Part shown: one piece after another, positions 1-6,364 of the stretch
How positions within the stretch are numbered: the stretch's first letter is position 1
How the letters are laid out: every line of letters starts with the position of its first letter
Program-made: the position numbers and the translations under genes
NCBI GenBank assembly: GCA_002352125.1
Contig: DEHU01000178.1
Coordinates: 37,606-44,525, forward strand
Direction of reading: 5' to 3'
Origin: Competibacteraceae bacterium UBA2792
GTDB taxonomy: Bacteria > Pseudomonadota > Gammaproteobacteria > Competibacterales > Competibacteraceae
DNA length: 6,920 nucleotides
The notes under the pieces: model-generated
The model's database searches: none
Told to the model about the DNA's origin: nothing
The model's input: only the letters and a program-made list of their open reading frames with translations

Positions 1-1147
1 TGCCGTTGCCGGCGAGATCGAGCGCGAAGCCACCAGTGATGTTCTGCCGCGCTTCCTCCAACGCTTGCGCGCCGGGACCGTTGGCGGTGAACTCGCGCAA
101 GGCGGTTTGAGCGACTTGGAGAGCGGTCTCGACTTGGTCGTTGCGGGTCTGCAGGTTGATCAAAAACGGACCGGCTTGTCGCATCGGGGAAAAAGCGCTG
201 TAGGCGCCGTAGGCCAAGCCGCGCTTCTCGCGAATTTCCTGGGAGAGTTGCGACACCAGGCCGTTACCGCCCAGTACGTGGTTGCCTAGATAGAGCGCGT
301 AATAATCTGGATCGGCACGATTCACTCCGACTTGACCGATGAGGATGTGGCTCTGGCTAGAGGGATAGGGGATGCGGATGGTCCGGCTGGCCGAAACCGG
401 AGGGACCGGCGGAGGTGGCGGGGCCGCTTCGCCCAGCACCAAGCCGCCGGCCAAAACATTGGCCAGTTGCTCGGCAGCGGGCCGATCCAGATCGCCGACG
501 ATGGTCACCGCCGCGTTGGCGGCAACGTAACAACGGCGCCAAAAATTTTGGATGTCGGCGCGAGTGATGGCGTTCACGCTGGCGGTGGTGCCTTCGGGTG
601 GCGAACCGTAAGGATGATCGCCGTACAGCGCCTTGTAAAAGGCATCTTGGGCGATGGCGCCGGGCGACTGGGCGCGCTCCTGGAGCGCCGTCAACATTTG
701 CTTGCGCACCCGTTCCACGGCATCCGGCGCGAAGGCCGGCTCTTTCAGCAGCCGGGCGACGGTTTCGACGGCGGGCTGCAGATAGCGCGGATCGACGAGA
801 CTGCGCAGCGATACCCAAGCCGAATCGCGCCGCGAACCGGTGCTCAGTTGGGCGCCGGTTCGATCCAGCCGGTCGGCGATAACATCTGCCGACCAATCGC
901 CCGCCCCTTCCTCCAGTAGCGCGTTCGTCAACATCGCCAATCCAGGGTGCTCGCCATCGCGGATCGATCCGGCGTTGAACAGGACTTGCGCGTCCACCAT
1001 CGGCAGTTCCCGCGCAGGGATGAAGTAGACTGGCACACCGTTGGTGGTACGCCAGCTCTGGATAGCCGGCACGGCGGCGGCCAGACCGGACGCCGACAGC
1101 AGCACGATAGCGAACAGCGTTGATAGCAAGATTTTCGGATTCGACAT
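1..1147 (-). CDS. M16 family peptidase-like protein, non-catalytic subunit (3' end missing)
   Basis: Reading frame of 382 complete codons from ATG (complement of 1145-1147) running off the left edge, so the C-terminus is missing. Residues 1-25 look like a Sec signal peptide (Lys5, hydrophobic ILLSTLFAIVLL, small residues at LAAA), placing the product in the periplasm. The M16 fold is recognisable: the N-terminal beta/alpha half begins at IQSWRTTNGVPVYF (29-42), and the second half carries REKRGLAYGAYSAF (306-319), the Arg/Tyr signature typical of M16B non-catalytic subunits. Where an active homologue has HxxEH, this protein reads NALLE (76-80), so both His ligands and the Glu are gone. It should not cleave peptides alone. 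The known behaviour of such pairs is to form a heterodimer with the zinc-bearing partner, here the gene immediately upstream in transcription (stop at 1208, gap 60 nt). A weak AGGA (1159-1162) precedes the start by 11 nt. A proline run occurs at 243-250 between the two halves. Confidence 0.9.
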   Translation of the reverse strand, partial: MSNPKILLSTLFAIVLLSASGLAAAVPAIQSWRTTNGVPVYFIPARELPMVDAQVLFNAGSIRDGEHPGLAMLTNALLEEGAGDWSADVIADRLDRTGAQLSTGSRRDSAWVSLRSLVDPRYLQPAVETVARLLKEPAFAPDAVERVRKQMLTALQERAQSPGAIAQDAFYKALYGDHPYGSPPEGTTASVNAITRADIQNFWRRCYVAANAAVTIVGDLDRPAAEQLANVLAGGLVLGEAAPPPPPVPPVSASRTIRIPYPSSQSHILIGQVGVNRADPDYYALYLGNHVLGGNGLVSQLSQEIREKRGLAYGAYSAFSPMRQAGPFLINLQTRNDQVETALQVAQTALREFTANGPGAQALEEARQNITGGFALDLAGNG

Positions 1148-1162
1148 GACGGATATTGTCCT

Positions 1163-1204
1163 GATCTCCCCTCGCCCGCCAGCGGGAGAGGGGTCGGGGG
1201 TGAG
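1163..1204. repeat. GC-rich palindromic interspersed repeat (REP-like) in the M16 intergenic gap
   Basis: The 60-nt gap between the two M16 genes is mostly filled by an imperfect palindrome. Arms at 1168-1179 and 1182-1193 pair over 12 bp with one mismatch (around 1174), and the loop is only CA (1180-1181). It is followed on the plus strand by the G-rich tract GTCGGGGGTGAGGG. Read on the minus strand, the CCCTCACCCCCGACCCC-then-CTCTCCCG pattern matches a type of dispersed extragenic palindrome I know from many high-GC proteobacteria. No T-tract follows the hairpin on either strand, so it is not a classical terminator. It could shape mRNA stability or the ratio of the two subunits. A diverged relative appears at 5328-5369. 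Confidence 0.7.
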
Positions 1205-1207
1205 GGT

Positions 1208-2584
1208 CTAGCGGATCGCGTGATCCGTCGCGGGACCGGGTGCGGCCGGGCGGCGGCCATCCAGCGGCAAGGGTTCTAGCGTCGCCACCGTCAACCGGTC
1301 GTCGATCAGATACTTGCGAGCGACTTCGCGAACCTGTTCCGGCGTCACCGCCTGAATTCGTTGCACGTAATCGTCGAGCTTGCTCCAGCCCAAACCGACG
1401 GTTTCCAAAGTCCCCAGCCGCATCCCCTGATAGAACATCGAGTCCCGCCGGTAAACGTCGGCGGCGACCACTTGCGCCACCACGCGCTCCAGTTCGTCGG
1501 TGCCGACCAAATCCTCGCGCAGTCGCGCCACTTCGGCGCGCAGGGCCTGCTCCAGCTCGGCGCTGGTACGGCCCGGTGCGGGATTGCCCGCTAACACGAA
1601 CAATTCATCCAGCCGGGAAACCGGGCTATAGCTGGTGCCAGCGGCGACAGCAACTTGATCGCCGCGAACGAGATTCCGGCTGAGGCGAGAACTGGTGCCG
1701 CCATCGAGAACACCGTCCAGTACCGCCAGCGCATACGGCTCCCAGTCTTCTGCGGCGGTTTTCAGGGTTGGCGCCTTGTAACCCAAGGCCACGTAGGGCA
1801 CTTCGGCGGGGGCTTTGACCACGATCCGCCGCTCGCCCTGTTGCGGGACTTCCGCCGCTGGTTTGAGCGATGCGAGCGTGCTGGGCTGCAACGGACCAAA
1901 GTGTTTTTCGGCCAATTCGCGAACCTTGGCAGGATCCACGTCGCCAACCACTACCAACGTGGCGTTGTTCGGGGCGTACCACCGCTGATACCAGCTTTTC
2001 AGGTCATCTGGAGTAATGGACTGAATATCTTGCATCCAGCCGATAACCGGATGGCGGTAAGGGCTGGTCACGTAGGCGGCGGCCATGAATTGTTCTTGCG
2101 TCAGCGATTCGGGTTGATCGTCGGTACGCAACCGGCGCTCCTCGGCGACCACCTGCGTTTCCTTGGCAACCTCTTCCGGTTTCAGCAGCAGATGGCGCAT
2201 CCGGTCGGCTTCCAGACGGAAACTGGTTTCCAGCCGGTCCTTTTCCAGCGTTTGAAAATAGGCGGTGTAATCGTGGCTGGTGAAAGCGTTTTCGTCCCCG
2301 CCGTTGGCGGCGATGATGCGGGAAAACTCGCCGCCCGGCACGTCGGGGGTGCCTTTGAACATCATGTGCTCCAGCAGGTGAGAGATGCCGGTCAGGCCGC
2401 TGGGTTCATAGCTGGAGCCGACTTTGTACCAGATCTGGGAAACCACCACTGGCGCGCGGTGATCTTCGCGCACCAGCACTTTCAGGCCGTTGGCGAGGGT
2501 GAATTCGTGGACAGGCGCCGCCGCGAAACTTGCGGGGACCAGCGCCAGCCAAAGGGCTGCGATAATGATCCAATTGCTCGACAT
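1208..2584 (-). CDS. M16 family zinc metallopeptidase, catalytic subunit
   Basis: A 458-residue protein, normal length for a bacterial M16B peptidase. Residues 1-22 form a signal peptide (hydrophobic IIIAALWLALVPA, then ASFAAA), so it probably acts in the periplasm on short or unfolded peptides. The inverted zinc motif HLLEH is intact at 69-73, in the context SGLTGISHLLEHMMFKGTP. The third zinc ligand is Glu148 or Glu149 in VVAEERR, 74-75 residues after His73 as the family requires. Glu72 is the catalytic base. A second M16 half follows (about 195-440), including the DGVLDGGTSSRLSRNLV segment (289-305). The ATG (complement of 2582-2584) has GGAG at 2590-2593, 5 nt away, which supports this start. 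The non-catalytic partner lies 60 nt downstream on the same strand, so the two are probably co-transcribed. The upstream VWA gene is on the same strand 129 bp away; whether it shares the transcript cannot be seen. The specific substrate is unknown. Confidence 0.95.
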   Translation of the reverse strand: MSSNWIIIAALWLALVPASFAAAPVHEFTLANGLKVLVREDHRAPVVVSQIWYKVGSSYEPSGLTGISHLLEHMMFKGTPDVPGGEFSRIIAANGGDENAFTSHDYTAYFQTLEKDRLETSFRLEADRMRHLLLKPEEVAKETQVVAEERRLRTDDQPESLTQEQFMAAAYVTSPYRHPVIGWMQDIQSITPDDLKSWYQRWYAPNNATLVVVGDVDPAKVRELAEKHFGPLQPSTLASLKPAAEVPQQGERRIVVKAPAEVPYVALGYKAPTLKTAAEDWEPYALAVLDGVLDGGTSSRLSRNLVRGDQVAVAAGTSYSPVSRLDELFVLAGNPAPGRTSAELEQALRAEVARLREDLVGTDELERVVAQVVAADVYRRDSMFYQGMRLGTLETVGLGWSKLDDYVQRIQAVTPEQVREVARKYLIDDRLTVATLEPLPLDGRRPAAPGPATDHAIR

Positions 2585-2713
2585 GAGGTCTCCGGGTTTG
2601 GCTGATTCCGAGGGTCGATTCCGGTCGTTTGGCAGCGGGTGGGGGCAAGGGTTCCGGCCACCCCTCGCCGCGCACCATTCCCGCGCTTGGCCCTGCTGCC
2701 AGGCGACGGACCG
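2585..2713. other. Intergenic gap between the VWA gene and the M16 operon
   Basis: 129 bp, GC-rich, with no open frame that looks genuine. It carries the GGAG ribosome site of the M16 gene at 2590-2593. I see no convincing hairpin plus T-tract to end the VWA transcript and no clear sigma-70 promoter, so read-through into the M16 pair is possible but unproven. Confidence 0.5.
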
Positions 2714-4189
2714 CTACTCGATAACCACATTCTGCCCGGCTTCCACCACGATGTTTTCCACCGTGAAGTTGGGATATTTCAGCTTGTAGGTTCCGGGGGC
2801 AACCTGAGTGTTGCTGCCGCACCCGTAGCAGAAATCGGCTTTTTCCTCGCTCGTCTGCTGGTCGAGAATTTGCACGAGACTGCCCCTGTCGGTAAAGTTT
2901 TTGATCTCGATGATTCCAGAAACAGTATTTGCGTCGACGACCTTTTTCTCTCCGCCGGTCAATTCGATCCCATCGATGGTAAAATTATGGAACTTCAGTT
3001 TATAGGTTCCAGGGGGAACTTGGGTGTTGCTACCGCATCCGTTGCAGAAGGAGGCTTTTTTCTCCCCCGTTTGTTGATCGAGGATTTCCACCGAATCGGT
3101 CATATTGTTTTTGATCTCGATGATTCCAGAAACAGTATTTGCGTCGACGACCTTTTTCTCTCCGCCGGTCAATTCGATCCCATCGATTGTAAAATTATGG
3201 AACTTCAGTTTATAGGTCCCGGGAGGAACTTGGGTGTTGCTACCGCATCCGTTGCAGAAGGAGGCTTTTTTCTCCCCCGTTTGTTGATCGAGGATTTCCA
3301 CGGAACCGGTCATATTGTTTTTGATCTCGATTGTTCCGATTTCTGGCCGTTGGACTTTAATAACTTTTTGACTGATTGTGACTTCTGGTTTTTTCGGTGG
3401 TGTCTCGATTTTTTTCACCACTTCCTGTTTCACTTCGGTCAAGGCGTCTTTCAACTGCTCGGCGTTGTTAGCGGTGAAGTATTTGCCATTTCCCGCCTTG
3501 GCGATGCATATCAGTTGCTGCTGTTCCTTCTTCGCCACGTCGAAGCCGACGACGTGGACTTTGAGCTTGACGCCCTGCTGCACCAGGCTCCCCACCGCCG
3601 CGCAGGGATCGCCCTTGCAGGTCTCCTCGCCGTCGCTGACCAGCACAACGGTGGTTTCCTGCTCGGCGGTCTTGAGTTGTTCGGCGGCCACTTGCAGCGC
3701 CTGGGTGATCGGGGTCATGCCTTTGGGGTCAATGGTTTGAACTCGTTGGATCAGGGCGGTCTTGTCCACTTGACCGACCGGGGCCATCACTTCGATGTCG
3801 TTGCAGTCGCCCTTGGTGTGGTGGCCGTAGACTTCCAGGCCCACCCGGATCGTCGCCGGCAAGTCGCGCAGCAGGTTGCTCATCACCTCCTTGGCGATGA
3901 CGATCTTCTCCCGGTTGTCGATCTTGGCTTTCATGCTGCCAGAGGCGTCGAGGATGAACAGCACGCCGGGGGCGTTCGCCGCGCCGTTCGCCGCCGCCTG
4001 GGTGGGCAGGGCCGTGGCGTTGCTGGGATTGGCCGGGTCGATCTGCTGAGGCTTACGCGCCGCCTCCGGCGACGACGAGGTGTAATGCACCTGCCCCTTC
4101 TCATCCGTCCATTTATACAGATCGGCAGCGCTCGCCGTAGCCAGAGACGCTAAGGCGGCAAGGCTGGCTAAAACCACACGGTGTTTCAT
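2714..4189 (-). CDS. Exported VWA-domain protein with N-terminal DUF4124 and three CxxC beta-repeats
   Basis: 491 residues from ATG (complement of 4187-4189). This start has AGGAG at 4198-4202, 8 nt away, and gives a clear signal peptide (Lys2, Arg4, hydrophobic 5-18, cleavage near ASAA 19-22). An upstream in-frame TTG at 4208-4210 would bury that ribosome site and is disfavoured. Residues 23-40 (YKWTDEKGQVHYTS) are a DUF4124 signature, common in gammaproteobacterial envelope proteins. Residues 75-255 are a von Willebrand A domain with the full MIDAS set: DASGS at 81-85, Thr159 in GMTP, and Asp186 in VSDGEE. It should bind a divalent metal and a protein ligand. Cysteines at 129, 191, 196 and 228 could form disulphides. 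From 287 onward come three 70-residue units (287-356, 357-426, 427-491), each with FCxGCGSNTQ and PGTYKLK motifs, resembling small beta-sandwich repeats. Units 1 and 2 differ by one residue; unit 3 is diverged. The VWA part is GC-rich but the repeat part drops to about 47% GC. Its partner is unknown; the upstream kinase is the obvious suspect. Confidence 0.88.
   Translation of the reverse strand: MKHRVVLASLAALASLATASAADLYKWTDEKGQVHYTSSSPEAARKPQQIDPANPSNATALPTQAAANGAANAPGVLFILDASGSMKAKIDNREKIVIAKEVMSNLLRDLPATIRVGLEVYGHHTKGDCNDIEVMAPVGQVDKTALIQRVQTIDPKGMTPITQALQVAAEQLKTAEQETTVVLVSDGEETCKGDPCAAVGSLVQQGVKLKVHVVGFDVAKKEQQQLICIAKAGNGKYFTANNAEQLKDALTEVKQEVVKKIETPPKKPEVTISQKVIKVQRPEIGTIEIKNNMTGSVEILDQQTGEKKASFCNGCGSNTQVPPGTYKLKFHNFTIDGIELTGGEKKVVDANTVSGIIEIKNNMTDSVEILDQQTGEKKASFCNGCGSNTQVPPGTYKLKFHNFTIDGIELTGGEKKVVDANTVSGIIEIKNFTDRGSLVQILDQQTSEEKADFCYGCGSNTQVAPGTYKLKYPNFTVENIVVEAGQNVVIE
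2911..3330 (-). repeat. Tandem 210-bp duplication encoding two 70-residue CxxC units
   Basis: Units at 2911-3120 and 3121-3330 lie head to tail with an exact 210-bp period (70 codons, frame preserved). By hand alignment they differ at six positions (2978/3188, 3008/3218, 3011/3221, 3014/3224, 3092/3302, 3096/3306), about 97% identity. Five differences are silent and one changes Gly295 of the first unit to Asp365 of the second. A third, clearly diverged unit occupies about 2714-2910. The pattern indicates a recent in-frame duplication whose protein sequence has been kept, possibly with gene conversion. GC content of unit 3121-3330 is 98/210 (47%). Confidence 0.95.
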
Positions 4190-4197
4190 GCTTTTCT

Positions 4198-4202
4198 CTC
4201 CT
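4198..4202 (-). promoter_or_regulatory. Ribosome binding site deciding the VWA start
   Basis: On the minus strand AGGAG, within the purine run GAGAGGAGAG, lies 8 nt before the ATG at 4189. It is the strongest Shine-Dalgarno in the window. It rules in ATG 4189 over the TTG at 4210, whose first codons would be this site. Confidence 0.8.
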
Positions 4203-4263
4203 CTCTGCAATCAATTTTCAAGATGGAAATCGCTGTACCCTAAAAAATCAAGACCCCTTTTCG

Positions 4264-4293
4264 AGGATAGAACCTCATTCAGATATAGCCCAA
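4264..4293 (-). promoter_or_regulatory. Possible sigma-70 promoter for the VWA gene
   Basis: On the minus strand, TTGGGC (complement of 4288-4293), an 18-nt spacer, then TATCCT (complement of 4264-4269). The -35 matches the consensus at 3 of 6 positions and the -10 at 4 of 6. It would start RNA about 65-70 nt before the VWA ATG. The match is modest, and other AT-rich hexamers in this region could serve instead. Confidence 0.25.
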
Positions 4294-4322
4294 CTACATT
4301 TTGCTCGATTCATGCGGGCTAT
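4285..4322. promoter_or_regulatory. Inverted repeat ATAGCCC...GGGCTAT, possible operator
   Basis: Perfect 7-bp arms at 4285-4291 and 4316-4322 are separated by 24 nt. The left arm overlaps the candidate -35 hexamer of the VWA promoter, which is where a repressor site might lie. Seven-base arms at this distance can arise by chance in 381 bp, so this is only a pointer. Confidence 0.2.
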
Positions 4323-4430
4323 CCGAATTATCCAAGCGGCTTATGAGCAAAAGCGATGCCACGATAGGTAGAAGGAGTCGATAGAGCAAAACCCGATCAA
4401 TTTCCTCGCCTTGAACGGCATTCTCTTACT

Positions 4431-4462
4431 AAGAAAAAAGTCAAAATCGGTTCAAAGTGAAC
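4431..4462 (-). terminator. Possible weak terminator after the kinase gene
   Basis: On the minus strand GTTCA-CTT-TGAAC forms a 5-bp stem with a 3-nt loop (4450-4462). After 9 nt comes a T-rich run CTTTTTTCTT (complement of 4431-4440). It lies about 110 nt past the kinase stop. The stem is AT-rich and short and the T-run is set apart from it, so efficiency would be low. Confidence 0.25.
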
Positions 4463-4570
4463 TCAAATCTTTCAAAATAAATGGCAAAAGATCAAATTGG
4501 CCGTTGCTTTTTACCTTTATATCGATTGCCCCCATTCGGCCCATCCCATTGACGCGAGCAGCGATTGCCA

Positions 4571-6364
4571 TTAACGGGCTACGATCCGGCTGCAGTTCGG
4601 TCGAACCAGAGTCACGTTCTGTGAAGAATAGTCCACCACCAGCGACCGGGTCGCGGGGTCGCGCCAATGGTCGGCCTGTTGAAAGCTCAGCTGGACCTCA
4701 TTGCCTTGCGCCTCCGCCTGCCAATCCTGAATCTGCACTTGATTCTGGGTTCGCGTCCGGAATTTTTCTTGCAGCGCCACCGCCTGTGAGTCCGAGCGCA
4801 CGTAACCCAATTCCCGCAGCAGGTTGAGATCCCCCGCTTCCAAAGCGCGCCGATACGCTTCCAGCCATTGCCGCACCTCGGTCTCGGAGGGCGGTGCCGG
4901 GCTAACCGAAACCTCCCAGTTCGCACCCGTCACTTCGTCTCCGCTCGCCGCGACCCGAACGGTGTGCTGGCCTGTCGCATGCCCCGCGAAGCGCAACCGC
5001 CGTCCCTCTTCCGGTTGGCGTTGCCCGTCGATCCACCAGGCGTAGCGCCCGGATGAATCGTCATTCACCGCAAAGACTTGCGTTTCGCACGCCTTGAGCG
5101 CGATCCGGCCGGCCGGCGGCGTCACCGGCAAGGGTGGCGCGGATTTCGGAGCTTCGACGGCGGCGACCGGCGGGTGGATCGCTGGCGGCGCGACTGGTTG
5201 AACGGGTGGGCGGGTTGCCTGTGTTTCGGTAGATTTAATGGCGACGGGCGGTTCGGTTGGTGCAATCGGCCGCAGCGCGGGAAGAGGATGATTTTCGGCG
5301 GCTTTAGTCGGTTGGTCGAGTTGCGGCGGTCTCTCCCCGCCTGGACTTGGGCGAGATGGCGGTGGCGACACAGGGAAGGTCGAGGCCAGTCGCCGCTCGA
5401 TGAAGCGGGTGATTTCGCCGCGCCAAGGCGATTCCCATATCCACGCCAGCGCCGCCAGCGCCGCCAGCACCACGCCGCCCATCGATACGGCCCGCGCCAG
5501 TTCGCCCCAGCGGGTTACGGGCACTTTGGCCAGCGCATCGAGCCATTCCGCAACCGAATCGTAGCGCCGGTCCCGGTCCTTCGCGATGGTCTTGGTGATC
5601 AACCGCCGGAAGGCTTTGGGCACCGGCCGTTCGAACTCCGGCTTGTAATCGCCACGTTCATAGAGTTGTTTGCCGATGATGGCTTCTTTGGACAGATCCG
5701 CAAAGAACCGGCGACCGGCGACCATCTCGTACATCACCAGCCCCAGCGAAAACAGATCGGTCCGTCCGTCCAGCGTCGCGTCGCCGCGCAGTTGCTCGGG
5801 GGAGCTGTAAGCGACCGTGCCGATGAAGGCGCCGGTGCGGGTATAGTGGGTTTTCTGCCGATCCAGCAGCTTGGCGATCCCGAAGTCCAACACCACCACG
5901 CGACCGGTGCCGTCTTCGAGCATGATGTTGTGGGGTTTGATATCGCGATGGATGACCGGCGGTTGTTGGGCGTGGGCGTAGGCCAGCGCTTGGCCGACTT
6001 GGGCGCCAATGGCCAGCACGCGGGGCAAAGGCAGAGGGCTTTCCTTTTGCAGAATTTCGTGCAGACTCCGCCCTTGAACGAACTCCATGACAAAGTAGGG
6101 ACGGCCTTGCTCTTGGTCGATGTCGAACACCTGGATGACGTGCGGATGTCGCAGCCGGGCCATGACGCGCGCTTCGTTGTAAAACCGCCCCATGGCCCCG
6201 ACCGTTTCCTCCGCCTCGATCAGTTCGGGCCGCAGCATCTTCATCGCGAAAATCGAATCCAGTTCGAGGTGGCGGACCTGATACACGACCCCCATGCCGC
6301 CCCGGCCCAACTCCCCCAGCACTTCGTATTTTTCGGCGATAATCATGGTTTGATAACCCTGCAT
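4571..6364 (-). CDS. Transmembrane Ser/Thr protein kinase (PknB/Hanks type) with extracytoplasmic C-terminal region
   Basis: 597 residues if started at ATG 6364; a second in-frame ATG at 6346 (residue 7) is equally plausible, with AGGG 10 nt before it. Numbering below is from 6364. Kinase domain about 13-275: glycine loop GRGGMG (20-25), Lys42 in AMKML, helix-C Glu64, HRDIKPHN (139-146, an RD kinase with base Asp141), DFG (160-162), activation-loop Thr at 172, 175 and 177, SPE (188-190) in place of APE, Asp203, and Arg267. All catalytic residues are present, so it should be active in the cytoplasm. One membrane helix lies at about 294-310 (SMGGVVLAALAALAWIW). After it come a Pro-rich linker (about 331-419), a segment of beta character (420-488, with WWIDGQRQ) that looks Ig-like, and a final region (about 495-597) starting VRQWLEAYRRALEAGDLNLL that resembles an NTF2-like fold. 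There are no PASTA repeats. Cys426 and Cys591 might pair outside the membrane. Substrates and ligand are unknown. It is transcribed divergently from ftsY and lies upstream of the VWA gene on the same strand. Confidence 0.93.
   Translation of the reverse strand: MQGYQTMIIAEKYEVLGELGRGGMGVVYQVRHLELDSIFAMKMLRPELIEAEETVGAMGRFYNEARVMARLRHPHVIQVFDIDQEQGRPYFVMEFVQGRSLHEILQKESPLPLPRVLAIGAQVGQALAYAHAQQPPVIHRDIKPHNIMLEDGTGRVVVLDFGIAKLLDRQKTHYTRTGAFIGTVAYSSPEQLRGDATLDGRTDLFSLGLVMYEMVAGRRFFADLSKEAIIGKQLYERGDYKPEFERPVPKAFRRLITKTIAKDRDRRYDSVAEWLDALAKVPVTRWGELARAVSMGGVVLAALAALAWIWESPWRGEITRFIERRLASTFPVSPPPSRPSPGGERPPQLDQPTKAAENHPLPALRPIAPTEPPVAIKSTETQATRPPVQPVAPPAIHPPVAAVEAPKSAPPLPVTPPAGRIALKACETQVFAVNDDSSGRYAWWIDGQRQPEEGRRLRFAGHATGQHTVRVAASGDEVTGANWEVSVSPAPPSETEVRQWLEAYRRALEAGDLNLLRELGYVRSDSQAVALQEKFRTRTQNQVQIQDWQAEAQGNEVQLSFQQADHWRDPATRSLVVDYSSQNVTLVRPNCSRIVAR
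5328..5369. repeat. Diverged copy of the palindromic repeat inside the kinase linker
   Basis: Aligned without gaps to 1163-1204, this stretch matches at 26 of 42 positions by hand count, with the mismatches concentrated around the loop of the palindrome. It still has C-rich then G-rich halves (TCTCCCCGCC ... GGGCGAGA). In the kinase frame it encodes about residues 333-346, including SRPSPGGERPP, a peptide typical of such repeats when translated. It sits in the low-constraint Pro-rich linker, where an insertion would be tolerated. Both regions are GC-rich, so some similarity is expected by composition. Confidence 0.4.

Larger units (their letters stand above)
4190..4570. other. AT-rich non-coding region between the kinase and VWA genes
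   Basis: 381 bp without a credible gene on either strand. Short open frames exist but have no codon bias or ribosome site I trust. GC over 4201-4560 is 152/360 (42%), well below the flanking genes. It must hold the kinase 3' end and the VWA leader. I note a possible weak terminator (4431-4462), a possible promoter (4264-4293) and a 7-bp inverted repeat (4285-4322). An 8-bp direct repeat, GGCAATCG on the minus strand, occurs just after the kinase stop (4563-4570) and again near 4522-4529. A small RNA cannot be excluded, but I see no conserved RNA family. Confidence 0.6.

Noticed and set aside
1655..2605. Open frame on the plus strand opposite the catalytic M16 gene
   Set aside because: The M16 frame carries HLLEH, a signal peptide and a ribosome site; the opposing frame has none of these features.
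2640..2700. Terminator hairpin after the VWA gene
   Set aside because: Only a 6-bp GGGTGG/CCACCC pairing with a long loop could be found, without a T-tract.
2911..3330. CRISPR array or minisatellite
   Set aside because: The repeats are 210 bp, directly abutting, in frame and coding; there are no spacers.
2639..4153. Long open frame on the plus strand opposite the VWA gene
   Set aside because: It mirrors the minus-strand gene, has no ribosome site or recognisable domain, and its composition is that of antisense to a clear signal-peptide/VWA protein.
4190..4210. Upstream TTG start for the VWA protein
   Set aside because: It would place the strong AGGAG site inside the coding region and put charged residues before the signal peptide.
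4452..4667. Small minus-strand gene overlapping the kinase 3' end
   Set aside because: Its first half is the kinase coding sequence in another frame and its second half is AT-rich non-coding DNA; no ribosome site was seen.
2714..6364. TerY-type phosphorylation triad (VWA, PP2C phosphatase, kinase)
   Set aside because: No phosphatase gene is present, and this VWA protein has a signal peptide, whereas TerY-type proteins are cytoplasmic.
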